From contig NZ_JFKC01000030.1 in assembly GCF_002115805.1 (NCBI RefSeq), forward strand, positions 1-33,553: a stretch of DNA of 33,553 bases, in the 5' to 3' direction. The position numbers were made by a program, and so were the translations under genes. Under the pieces are notes generated by a model. It did not search any database. It saw only the letters and a list, made by a program, of their open reading frames with translations, and was not told where the DNA came from. Positions 1-7,679 of the stretch are shown here, one piece after another; positions within the stretch are counted from its first letter, which is position 1, and each line of letters starts with the position of its first letter. The DNA is from Marivita geojedonensis. Lineage in GTDB: Bacteria > Pseudomonadota > Alphaproteobacteria > Rhodobacterales > Rhodobacteraceae.

Positions 1-13
1 TCCTGACCCTAAG
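1..13. repeat. Left copy of 13-bp terminal inverted repeat
   Basis: The first 13 bases, TCCTGACCCTAAG, are the exact reverse complement of the last 13 bases (33541-33553). A chance match of this length exactly at both window edges is very unlikely. The simplest reading is that both edges are the outer tip of the same repeat, such as the terminal inverted repeat of an insertion sequence at which an assembly broke. No transposase is present inside the window. Confidence 0.6.
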
Positions 14-445
14 AGGCCCATTTCTGGCGCGATTTGCACAGGGGCAAGTGGCGGGGAGCTTGAGATTCGAACCGCTGAGCAACTGCGAACAAATATCCCA
101 AATCTCAAATTCGTGGCAGCACTGTGCGCTGCGCTACCAATCGGCGATGTCTGAAAAAGCTAGAAAAAAGGGGGTGCGTTGCTACCATTTGGCTTGATTG
201 TAAGTGACACAGACCCCTGCCCCCTCACTGTGCAGCGTCCTCGTCAACCCCATCGGTCTATCGGACGTCCTTTCGGTGCTGAAGGTAAACCGACAAATGC
301 TGAAGAATACTGAAGATCACCGTAGACCAAACCGTAGACCTTCTGGTGCCTCTTGACGCCGGATGGTCCGTCACGGTAGCCCTTGTTTCGCTGGGGATAC
401 TGGCTGAAGAGGTGCCTGTAGGAGGATCACAACCTCCGTGTGGGA
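14..445. other. Non-coding left flank
   Basis: No convincing gene is seen here; the one long minus-strand frame (371-694) is a shadow that runs into the integrase. The stretch holds a tRNA-like but mispaired segment on the minus strand (about 49-150), an 8-bp inverted repeat (TTGAGATT at 60-67 and AATCTCAA at 101-108), and two direct copies of CCGTAGACC (320-328, 332-340) that recur inside the integrase-flanking repeat. It looks like the remains of an integrated element. Confidence 0.5.
320..340 (+). repeat. Tandem CCGTAGACC 9-mers
   Basis: CCGTAGACC occurs at 320-328 and 332-340, 12 bp apart centre to centre, or about one helical turn. It recurs at 506-514 in the left integrase-flanking arm and, inverted, at 1702-1710 in the right arm just before the integrase start codon. 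Short repeats phased like this near an integrase gene fit arm-type recombinase or directionality-factor sites, but no protein binding is shown. Confidence 0.4.
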
Positions 446-521
446 GGGCACCATTTCTTCAGCTAACTCATTGGTATCACTCCAGCTTTTAGCCACTGCT
501 AGGAGCCGTAGACCATGTCGG
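446..521 (+). repeat. Left arm of 76-bp inverted repeat around integrase
   Basis: This segment is the reverse complement of 1695-1770 with one mismatch in 76 positions (C463 against T1753). It starts with a copy of the 3' end of tRNA-Thr including its CCA (GGGCACCA) and ends with ATGTCGG, a copy of the integrase start codon region. Upstream similarity continues through TCCGTGTGGG (435-444) after a 2-nt insertion. The arm ends one base from the integrase stop codon, so the gene is tightly framed by inverted att-like DNA. Confidence 0.85.
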
Positions 522-522
522 C

Positions 523-1701
523 TCACGTGACCTCCCTGATCCACTTCCGAAGGACGTCCAAGGGGTAACCTTTGCCGTATCCATGGCCCACGCCATCGGT
601 TTGCCATCCCCCGATCTGATCGACGATGTCCGCAGGACACTCGACAGCCCTTAGCCGGTCCCGCATCGAGTGGCGGAAGCTGTGCATCGAGCATCCTTCA
701 GACACGTGTTCTTTCATCCATTTGTTCAGCGCAGCACTGGCCGCGTTGGCATTGGTCGTGTCTTTCTTGTTGTAGCGCGGGAAGGCAAACTCTGAGGATG
801 TCTTCTGGGCAAGTATGCGGTGCGCTGCCCACAGTGCTTCCCCTTCAAGCGGCACGTCACGTTCGCTGCCTTTGGTCTTGAGACGACGCCATGTGTGCGG
901 GCGGACACGCGCAAACAGCGAACCGTCAGCCGCTTGCATGAAGTCGCCACGGGTCATCCCAATGGCTTCAGCGAGGCGCATCCCGGTGTCAGACACAAGC
1001 GCCACAAGCCAGCGCAGGTCGTCATCATGTTCACGACACTTGGACTGCACCGCCTTCAGGTCTTCGACAGAGAAGGGTGCCCGATCTGAGACGCCAGCGT
1101 CGCGGTCATAGTAGACGCCCGTGAATGGGTTGTTCAGGGTGAGACCCTGTTCACTAGCCGCAAAGTTGGTCACGGCGCGGACAGTGCCAAACACCCGCGT
1201 CATGCTACTGCCTGCCAGACCTCGTGCGATCAGCGCATCACGAAAGGCGTTCGCGTCTGCCTTCGTGTAGGCTTCAAGGTGTTTGTCACCACAGGCGTCG
1301 ATCACGTAGCCGCAGGACCTCTCTGCAGCCCGTTTGAAGGTGGCAGGGCGGTTCTTGCCTTTCTGTTGCAAGTAGATGCCCACGGCTTCTGACAAAAGCA
1401 CAGATGACGAGTTGAAGGCGGGTTGGGGTGCGGTGCTGCTTCCAACTCCAGCTTGGCCCATCCTGAGCATATGGTGACCCGGCAGGTCAGCGTCACGCGA
1501 ACGCAGCAGATACCATTACTCGTCGAGCTGTTCAGCGGCTTTTCTGGCCCGCGCTTCAGCGACCTTTGGTGATTTGGTGCGCAGAGAGTATGCGATGCGA
1601 GGTGAAGAATAGTGATGCTTCAGGTCTTTCGGGATTCGACGGCTGAAGTAGAAAACCCCGTCTTTGGTGAAAGTGAACGGGCGTGAAATGGTCTCCGACA
1701 T
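523..1701 (-). pseudogene. Tyrosine recombinase (phage-type integrase), broken by in-frame TAA
   Basis: A site-specific tyrosine recombinase reads as 392 codons on the minus strand from ATG 1701 to TGA 523, with one stop, TAA, at 1518-1516 (codon 62). The 61 codons before it and the 330 after it are in the same frame, with no frameshift. The N-terminus (RPFTFTKDGVFYFSRRIP) is the usual start of alphaproteobacterial tRNA-associated integrases. After the stop come a SAM-like core-binding domain and the catalytic domain. Catalytic residues, in 392-codon numbering, are all present: R242 (DTGMRLAEA), a lysine in TKGSERDVPL, H340-x-x-R343 (HSFR), W366, and a tyrosine at 375 or 379. The context LDE-stop-WY suggests a lost tyrosine codon (TAY to TAA). 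The gene lies between the arms of a 76-bp inverted repeat and downstream of tRNA-Thr. A protein starting at ATG 1470 would keep the catalytic domain. Confidence 0.85.
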
Positions 1702-1770
1702 GGTCTACGGCTCCTAGCAGTGGCTAAAAGCTGGAGTGATACCAATGAGTTATCTGAAGAAATGGTGCCC
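1695..1770 (-). repeat. Right arm of 76-bp inverted repeat (tRNA 3' end plus integrase leader)
   Basis: This is the partner of 446-521. It overlaps the last eight bases of the tRNA-Thr gene (CCA included), spans the leader of the integrase and ends just inside its coding sequence (ATGTCGG). A possible ribosome binding site, AGGAG, lies about 11 nt before the ATG. Because the integrase promoter region and start codon lie inside the repeat, inversion between the arms would leave the gene's immediate 5' context intact while flipping its direction. Confidence 0.85.
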
Positions 1771-1838
1771 CCACACGGACTCGAACCGCGGACCTACTGA
1801 TTACAAATCAGTTGCTCTACCAGCTGAGCTATAGGGGC
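1763..1838 (-). tRNA. tRNA-Thr (anticodon TGT)
   Basis: The minus strand folds as a standard cloverleaf. The acceptor stem GCCCCTA pairs with TGGGGGC (one G-T pair). The D arm is AGCTCAGCTGGTAGAGC. The anticodon stem ACTGA pairs with TCAGT around the loop TTTGTAA, giving anticodon TGT at 1805-1803. The T arm carries GGTTCGAGTCC, the discriminator is A, and the CCA is encoded. Its 3' end is the apparent attachment site of the adjacent integrase. Confidence 0.97.
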
Positions 1839-1984
1839 TCCGGGGGCGTGATTACTGAGTGTCGCGCGGCTGTGCAAGAGGCAATCTGGCGAATGCACGT
1901 GTTTTGCGACCCAAGGTCAATCGCGGTTTCCATCCGGACCTGCGGGCATATAATGCGTCGGCACGATACGACACAAGAACACAG

Positions 1985-2866
1985 ATGCAGGTTGTCCTTC
2001 ACACGGGTCTTCACCAGACAGACAGCGACCGGCTGTTCAAGACGCTTTTGCGCAACCGTGATGGGCTGCGTCCCGAAGGAGTGGCGATTCCGGGGCCGGG
2101 AAAATACCGCAGGCTGATATCCGAGATGCTGAATGCGCTGGGCGATGACGCCGCCGCGCCGGATGCTCGGGACGTGCTGCTCGACAGTATTCTGGACGAG
2201 GACACAGGCCATGTGGACCGGCTGATCCTGTCTCATGAAAACCTCTTCTCGGTGCCGAAGATCGCCTTTCAGGGGGGCGCTGTCTACCGCAAGGCCGAGC
2301 AGCGGCTGCGCGCCCTGCGGGAAATCTTTGAGGATGACCGACTCGAGGTTTTTCTCGCGCTCCGCAATCCGGCGACTTTTCTTCCTGCGCTATTGGAAGC
2401 CACGCCGCATGACGACATGGCACAGCTTCTGCATGGGCTTGATCCGGCCCAGATCAGATGGTCCGACCTGATCGCGCGCATCATCGAGGCCTTGCCGGGT
2501 GTGCCCGTCACCGTCTGGTGCGACGAGGACAGCCCATTGATCTGGGGCGAACTGATCCGCGAATTTGCGGGCGTAGAGCCAACACACCCGGTCATCGGAG
2601 CCTATTCGCGGATGGCCGAGATCACCTCGCAGGAAGGCATGGAGCGGTTCCGGTCGTTTCTGGCGGAAAAGCCCTATCTGAATGAAATCCAGATTCGCCG
2701 GGTCATGGTGGCATTTCTCGAGAAATACGCTGACGAAGAAAAGCTCGTGGATGAATTCGACCTGCCCGGTTGGGATCAGGATCTGATTGCGGATCTGACC
2801 GAACAGTATGAGGAAGACCTGTACGATCTGGGCCGGATGCCGAGTGTGACGCTCATCACCCCCTGA
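1985..2866 (+). CDS. Conserved hypothetical protein, possible degenerate sulfotransferase fold
   Basis: This is a protein of 293 residues. An upstream frame is open to 1859, but that extension overlaps the tRNA flank and is of unlike composition, so ATG 1985 is chosen. The N-terminus MQVVLHTGLHQTDSDRLF resembles the HTGxHKTGT beginning of sulfotransferase-like P-loop proteins, but the phosphate-binding lysine and glycine pattern is not intact. The rest is acidic, with no signal peptide or membrane segment, so it is probably cytoplasmic. A true sulfotransferase follows 109 bp downstream on the same strand. The function is unknown and the sulfotransferase resemblance is only by eye. Confidence 0.75.
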   Translation: MQVVLHTGLHQTDSDRLFKTLLRNRDGLRPEGVAIPGPGKYRRLISEMLNALGDDAAAPDARDVLLDSILDEDTGHVDRLILSHENLFSVPKIAFQGGAVYRKAEQRLRALREIFEDDRLEVFLALRNPATFLPALLEATPHDDMAQLLHGLDPAQIRWSDLIARIIEALPGVPVTVWCDEDSPLIWGELIREFAGVEPTHPVIGAYSRMAEITSQEGMERFRSFLAEKPYLNEIQIRRVMVAFLEKYADEEKLVDEFDLPGWDQDLIADLTEQYEEDLYDLGRMPSVTLITP

Positions 2867-2975
2867 CCGCCATTGGGGCCGTTCCTCGACGTGGATTTGC
2901 GCTGGTCAGTCTTTCGTGTTGAGTTCCCCGCGTCTCGCACGTTTGCTGTTCGGGACCGTTGAAAGGGGGGCGCAC

Positions 2976-3863
2976 ATGACGCATCGCAAGCTGTACCTCG
3001 GCGCGCTGACCGATAACCGGCGCTGGGACATGGTCTCGATCCGCCCTGATGACGTGTTTGTCGTCACTCCGCCAAAATGCGGAACCACCTGGATGCAGAC
3101 CATCGTGGCGCTTCTTCTCTCCGGCGATCCCGAAGTCGAAACGGAACTGTCGGTGAAGATGCCTTGGGTCGATATCCGCATCCGTGAGATGTCGGAGGTG
3201 GCCGAAAGGCTTGAGGCCATGACGCGCCGCCGCAGCATGAAAAGTCATACGCCTCTGGATGGCCTGCCACTGGACGATCATGCGCAGTATATCTGCGTGT
3301 TCCGCCATCCGCTCGATGCGCATATCTCGTTCCGCAAGCATGTCCGGAACATACCGATGCCCTGGTTCGATCACTGGTATCCCGAGGATGACCCCGACGG
3401 CGTTGCGTTTCGCCGGTTTCTGGATGGCGGGGCAGAGGGGTTCGATACGGATGCAAACCCTCTTGCCCATATCCTGCAGCACTACAGGGCGGCCAGAGCG
3501 CTGTCAGGTCGGCCCAATGTCTCGCTGTTCCACTACGCGGATATGACCCGAGATCTCGCGGCGACGTTCGAACGTCTCTCCGCGCTCCTCGGCACACCAC
3601 ATTCTGACGCTGTGATGGCGCGGCTTGTTGAGGCCGCGACCTTCGAACACATGAAGGCGAATGCGCACCGCTATGCGCCGTCAGGCGGAAAGGGGTTCCT
3701 GAAATCGGATGCTGCGTTTTTCAGCAGCGGCACCAACGGGACGTGGAAGGGCCTGCTGTCGGACGCCGAACTGGCCGCTTACGACGCCAGGATGGCGGCA
3801 GAGCTTTCCGCCGAGGACAGGGCGTGGCTTGAAGGCGGGGCTTTGGGACAGGAAACCGTCTGA
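2976..3863 (+). CDS. Sulfotransferase domain protein
   Basis: A 295-residue cytosolic-type sulfotransferase (Sulfotransfer_1 family) that would move a sulfuryl group from PAPS to a hydroxyl or amine. The 5'-phosphosulfate loop TPPKCGTTWMQ is at residues 31-41, with K34, and the 3'-phosphate motif CVFRHPLDAHISFRKH lies near residue 110. A C-terminal SSGTNGTWKGLL matches the RKGxxGxWK region in weakened form. ATG 2976 is preferred over an upstream in-frame start at 2916 because AAAGGGGGG precedes it. The acceptor cannot be predicted. It has no transmembrane anchor, unlike Golgi-type enzymes. Confidence 0.88.
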   Translation: MTHRKLYLGALTDNRRWDMVSIRPDDVFVVTPPKCGTTWMQTIVALLLSGDPEVETELSVKMPWVDIRIREMSEVAERLEAMTRRRSMKSHTPLDGLPLDDHAQYICVFRHPLDAHISFRKHVRNIPMPWFDHWYPEDDPDGVAFRRFLDGGAEGFDTDANPLAHILQHYRAARALSGRPNVSLFHYADMTRDLAATFERLSALLGTPHSDAVMARLVEAATFEHMKANAHRYAPSGGKGFLKSDAAFFSSGTNGTWKGLLSDAELAAYDARMAAELSAEDRAWLEGGALGQETV

Positions 3864-3883
3864 AGCACACCTCCGGGGGCGGT

Positions 3884-4144
3884 TCAGCGCATTCCCAGCG
3901 CTTCCTTGTACATGTCGAGAACCGCTTCCTCTTCGGCAATGTCATCGGGTTCGCGCTTGCGCAGCGCGATCACCTTGCGCATCACCTTGGTGTCGTAGCC
4001 ACGGGCCTTGGCCTCGGCCATCACCTCTTTCTGCTGGTCGGCGATGTCTTTCTTTTCCGCCTCAAGCCGTTCGAACCGTTCGATGAACTGGCGCAGCTCA
4101 TCTGCGGTGACGCGGTAGTTGGCTTCGATTGCGCTGTCGTCCAT
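3884..4144 (-). CDS. gapR: GapR-like nucleoid protein (DUF2312)
   Basis: An 86-residue protein matching the GapR/DUF2312 family, which binds overtwisted AT-rich DNA and supports replication and chromosome segregation in alphaproteobacteria. The long charged helix ERFERLEAEKKDIADQQKEV, followed by AKARGYDTKVMRKVIALRK and the acidic tail EEEAVLDMYKEALG, is typical, and length matches the family. ATG 4144 follows AAAGGAG; the longer frame to 4252 has no support. It is convergent with the sulfotransferase and divergent from the next small membrane gene. Confidence 0.95.
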   Translation of the reverse strand: MDDSAIEANYRVTADELRQFIERFERLEAEKKDIADQQKEVMAEAKARGYDTKVMRKVIALRKREPDDIAEEEAVLDMYKEALGMR

Positions 4145-4266
4145 CTGTCGGCTCCTTTTCGGTTCGACTGGTGTCGTAGCGATGGCGGGGCGGGCCTTCA
4201 AGGGCTTGTCAGCGGCCGGTCGATGAATTACCGCCCGCGTGATCACCATCACCGCAGGAGCACATC

Positions 4267-4482
4267 ATGGACATACTGATCTGGTCGGGAGCGGCGGTGT
4301 CTTTCGCGGGGCTGTGTGGGCTGGTCTACTGTATCCTGCGTGTGAACAAGGCGCGCAAGGCCGGGCTGAGCGATGAAGAGTTGCGCGAACAGGTCAAGGC
4401 CGTGATGCCGATCAATCTTGGCTCGCTCTTCGTGTCGGTGCTCGGACTGATGCTTGTGATCCTCGGGATATTCCTCGGCTGA
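4267..4482 (+). CDS. Small two-helix membrane protein
   Basis: A 71-residue protein with hydrophobic segments at about 4-24 and 47-70, joined by a charged loop (RVNKARKAGLSDEELREQVK). A good ribosome binding site, AGGAG, precedes ATG 4267. It is divergent from gapR across 122 bp. I do not recognise the family by name; it resembles many uncharacterised Rhodobacteraceae small inner-membrane proteins. No functional residues can be pointed to. Confidence 0.75.
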   Translation: MDILIWSGAAVSFAGLCGLVYCILRVNKARKAGLSDEELREQVKAVMPINLGSLFVSVLGLMLVILGIFLG

Positions 4483-4506
4483 TCGCCCCGATGCGCCCGG
4501 GACGCC

Positions 4507-6483
4507 CTAAAGGTCGTCGAAGGTTCGTCCGTATTTGATCAGCTCCGCAAACACCGGATCGGGTGTCCAAAGCTCCCGGTCGGGGTGATCAAGCGATTGC
4601 ATGGCGCGCTGGGTGGCCAGCAATCCGCCTTCGCCCGCTGCGTGCATCACGCCGCCGCGCCAATTCGGCACCAGGTGAGAAAAGACCGACACCACGTCGA
4701 TGTCACCCGCGCGCGGCACGACACCCTCACGCAGCGCCTTTGCCCCTTCATTTGCCATCGCCCCCAGAACACAACGCACAATACGGTCAGCCGGCATGTC
4801 CGATTGCGGCGCCCGCGCCTGGTTGATCTGGTTCAGGACCTCCGGATCTGGTTCTGCCGCAGCGCCCTCCGTGTGGCGGTAGAAACCGCGGCCATTGGCG
4901 CGGCCCTGCCGTCCGGTCTGCAACAGGCGTTCCGACCAGTTCTGCGCGCCATCGGCCCGCGCGTGCGCGGCCCCGACACTGAAGCCAAGGCTGTCGGCGA
5001 GTTCGAACGGAGGGTGCGCCATACCCCAGTCGCGCAGCGCGGCGTCGATGGCGAACGGCGACTGTCCCAGATCGACCAACGCATCCGCCGCCCGCAGGAA
5101 GGTCTGAATCAGACGGTCATGCAGTCCCGGTCCTGACGTGGTTTGCACCACGGCAAGCTTATGCATCCGCCGGGCAAGCGCCAACCCGGCCAGTCGGTGC
5201 GCTTCGCTGCTGTCCGGCCCGAGGATCACTTCAACCAGCCGCGACCGCGACGCAGGCGGTGCGAAATGCAGGGTCAGATGAGGATCGGTGCCCGGCAGGC
5301 AATGGGCCACCGGCATATCCGGAGGGATCGGAGCGCCGCGTTGTCCACGCGTGGCGCGCAGGGCAATGTCAGCGCCCGCGATCATGACCTCGGGCGTGCC
5401 GTGCCGCAGCAGTTTCTGACTGCGCGCCGCCCGCTCTGCGCTGTAGCGGCCCGCGCGAACGGCCTCTTCGACAGCCGCACGGACTTGGGCAACACTGCCA
5501 CGCTCCTGTTCCGCGTCCTTGAAGGCCCAGTTGACGGTCACGCCCGCATCCAGTGCCGCGAGCGTAATCTGAACCGCGATCGGGCTTCCGCCGAGAACGA
5601 GGATGGTCGACATTTCGGGCAGATCGCTCCGCCGCACCAGCGCCCCGACCGCCTGTTCGGCGTGGAAAAGATGCGACAGCGCCCGTGCCTGATCGGTTTT
5701 GGCACAATCCTCGTGCGCAGCTTGTTCAAAACCCAGACTGGCCTCGATGGGCAGCACCAGTGCCGCCTCGACAGCTGCGAGAATGTGTTTCGGGGCGACC
5801 TCCGGAGAGACCTCGGCTTTTGTCCGTGCCAAGTTGATGGCGGCCTGATAGGCGCGCGCATCCGCAAACCCGTCGCGCCGGGCTGCTGTCGGTCGGGGCG
5901 GAATGTCCGTTAGGGGAACCCGGCCGGCGAACGCGGCGATTGCGTCATCTGCCGAACCATCGAAAAGGTCATCTGCCAGCAGGGACAGCTTGCCATGTGT
6001 GATCGGAAGAAGCGCTCCCCCCAAAAGCATCTCCAACGCCATCTCGCCACCCACCAGTCGCGGCAGGCGCTGGGTTGCCCCCGCGCTTGGGACAACACCC
6101 AGCCGGGCATTGGGAAATCCGATCCGCGTGTTTTTGTGGATCAGGCGGTAATGCGCGGCCAGCGCAAGCTCAACGCCCGCCCCGACGACCGCTCCACTCA
6201 GGACAGCGACAACCGGCTTGGGGCACTGCTCCATGCGCAGGCAGAGGTCTGCAAGAAGGTTGTCGCGATCATCTCCACCGCCCAGCGGATCGGTGATGCC
6301 CGAGGGAAACACCGGACCCTGTCCCCGGATGACGATGAGGCGCACATCGTCCTGCGCGGCAATCCGGGCGAGCGCCATGTCCAGCGCAACCAAACCCGCA
6401 TGGGTAAGTCGCGCACCGGGTCCGGCGTCCAGCGCAATCTGCGCGACCCCGTCTTCGACCGAAATGTCGGTTCCTCTGCCCAT
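4507..6483 (-). CDS. FadJ-like enoyl-CoA hydratase/3-hydroxyacyl-CoA dehydrogenase with eroded active sites
   Basis: A 658-residue multifunctional beta-oxidation protein: an N-terminal crotonase domain (about 1-190), a linker, then an NAD-binding 3-hydroxyacyl-CoA dehydrogenase domain (about 290-460) and C-terminal HCDH helices. Usual FadB/FadJ proteins are about 700-730 residues. In the crotonase part the first catalytic glutamate is present (GAGVELA, E105), but the second is replaced by asparagine (GFPNARLG, N125). In the dehydrogenase part the GxGxxG nucleotide motif reads LGGSPIA, while H and E remain in HFAPPASRSRLVEV. It starts at ATG 6483 after GGAG, 89 bp downstream of the GAPDH gene on the same strand, so they may be co-transcribed. 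It may have a narrowed, isomerase-like or non-catalytic role. Confidence 0.85.
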   Translation of the reverse strand: MGRGTDISVEDGVAQIALDAGPGARLTHAGLVALDMALARIAAQDDVRLIVIRGQGPVFPSGITDPLGGGDDRDNLLADLCLRMEQCPKPVVAVLSGAVVGAGVELALAAHYRLIHKNTRIGFPNARLGVVPSAGATQRLPRLVGGEMALEMLLGGALLPITHGKLSLLADDLFDGSADDAIAAFAGRVPLTDIPPRPTAARRDGFADARAYQAAINLARTKAEVSPEVAPKHILAAVEAALVLPIEASLGFEQAAHEDCAKTDQARALSHLFHAEQAVGALVRRSDLPEMSTILVLGGSPIAVQITLAALDAGVTVNWAFKDAEQERGSVAQVRAAVEEAVRAGRYSAERAARSQKLLRHGTPEVMIAGADIALRATRGQRGAPIPPDMPVAHCLPGTDPHLTLHFAPPASRSRLVEVILGPDSSEAHRLAGLALARRMHKLAVVQTTSGPGLHDRLIQTFLRAADALVDLGQSPFAIDAALRDWGMAHPPFELADSLGFSVGAAHARADGAQNWSERLLQTGRQGRANGRGFYRHTEGAAAEPDPEVLNQINQARAPQSDMPADRIVRCVLGAMANEGAKALREGVVPRAGDIDVVSVFSHLVPNWRGGVMHAAGEGGLLATQRAMQSLDHPDRELWTPDPVFAELIKYGRTFDDL

Positions 6484-6572
6484 CCGCTGCTCCGATGGCC
6501 TCTGGTAGCGGTTTCGCCCGTTCTATGAGCAGCATTAGAGGTCAAACAGGCCGATCTGGCAAGAATCCCGGC

Positions 6573-7559
6573 TTATTTGCCGCGTTGGTGCATCATTCGC
6601 GCGACATCCAACATCCGGGCCGAAAAGCCCCATTCGTTATCATACCACCCGAAAATGCGGATCTGATCGCCCGTGGCGAGCGTTTCATTCGGCGCGATGA
6701 CCAGTGATTCGGTCCGTGCGCGCAGGTCCACGGACACACATGGATCTTCGACAAGGCCAATCACCGGGTTGGCCTCGGCCAGCGCGCGCAACGCGGTTGC
6801 GGGGTCCTGTGGCGGGGTGCGAAGGCGCACGACAAGATCCACCGCAGACACGCTGATCGCGGGCACGCGGACGGCTGCACCAGTCACGCGCCCGGCCAGA
6901 TCCGGCAGAACGCGGTCGATAAGCTTGGCGGCACTTGTGGTGGTTGGCACCATGCTGACCGCCCCCGCGCGGTTGCGCGCAAGGTCCGGGCCGCGCGGCG
7001 CGTCGACCATCGGCTGGCTTCCGGTATAACAGTGGATCGTGGTCATGTGTCCCTGGATCAGCCCGTACCGCGTGTCCAGATCCCGCAGAAGCGGGGCAAG
7101 CGCATTCGTGGTGCAGGACGCGTTCGAGACCACCCGACTGTCGCCGATCTGGTCCTCGTTTGCGCCTCGGACAATGGTGATGTCCGCAATCTCTGACGGT
7201 CCCGAGATCAGCACCGCACGCGCTCCTGCGGTCAATGCAGCTTCCGCTGTTTCGCGGTCCTTGAGCGCTCCGGTGCAGTCCAGAACCAGATCGACATCTT
7301 CAAGCGGCAGGTCCGCCATCCGGACGCCGGTCAGCAGCGGGATCGCGCGTCCTGCGGCCTGCAACAGACCGTCCTGATAGGTCACACCGCCAGGCAGGGG
7401 CCCGAAAACGCTGTCATACTTGAACAGGTACGCGCATGTATCCGGCTGGGCGAGATCATTGACCGCAACAACCTCGATATCGGCATGGTCCGGCGTCGTC
7501 AGGATTTGCCGCAGGATGACCCGCCCGATCCGTCCGAACCCGTGTATGACGATACGCAT
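6573..7559 (-). CDS. gap: Type I glyceraldehyde-3-phosphate dehydrogenase-like protein
   Basis: A 328-residue phosphorylating aldehyde dehydrogenase of the GAPDH family, with a Rossmann domain (HGFGRIGR at 6-13) and catalytic domain. Catalytic C149 (SNASCTTN) and H176 (TTIHCYTG) sit at the classical positions. N34-D35 after the second strand suggests NAD preference. Several usually invariant stretches differ (LISGPSE for the usual SAPS motif; DAPRGPDLARNRAG for the usual DxPHKDLRRARA), so this is probably a paralogue and its substrate could be another aldehyde phosphate such as erythrose-4-phosphate. AAAGGACAG precedes ATG 7559. It is divergent from an IclR regulator, which may control it. 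Confidence 0.88.
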   Translation of the reverse strand: MRIVIHGFGRIGRVILRQILTTPDHADIEVVAVNDLAQPDTCAYLFKYDSVFGPLPGGVTYQDGLLQAAGRAIPLLTGVRMADLPLEDVDLVLDCTGALKDRETAEAALTAGARAVLISGPSEIADITIVRGANEDQIGDSRVVSNASCTTNALAPLLRDLDTRYGLIQGHMTTIHCYTGSQPMVDAPRGPDLARNRAGAVSMVPTTTSAAKLIDRVLPDLAGRVTGAAVRVPAISVSAVDLVVRLRTPPQDPATALRALAEANPVIGLVEDPCVSVDLRARTESLVIAPNETLATGDQIRIFGWYDNEWGFSARMLDVARMMHQRGK

Positions 7560-7679
7560 GGTGACTGTCCTTTGCCGTTTGCACTCGAACTGTGCGATAC
7601 GGCTTGCATTTCAACGCTTATTTTTTCACATTGTAAAAATCTTTTTTGTATCGAGACAATGCAGGGTGCAGAGGCGCGC
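7560..7679. promoter_or_regulatory. gap / IclR divergent promoter region with AT-rich dyad
   Basis: A 120-bp shared spacer. Most of it is ordinary GC content, but 7617-7652 is strongly AT-rich, with TTTTT and AAAAA tracts bracketing CACATTGT. Such a dyad is a reasonable IclR-type operator overlapping one or both promoters. The repeat is imperfect, and assignment to this regulator rests only on position. Confidence 0.35.

Noticed and set aside
371-694. Minus-strand open frame of 107 codons overlapping the integrase end
   Set aside because: It runs across the inverted repeat arm and in a different frame from the integrase, has no ribosome site and no recognisable domain.
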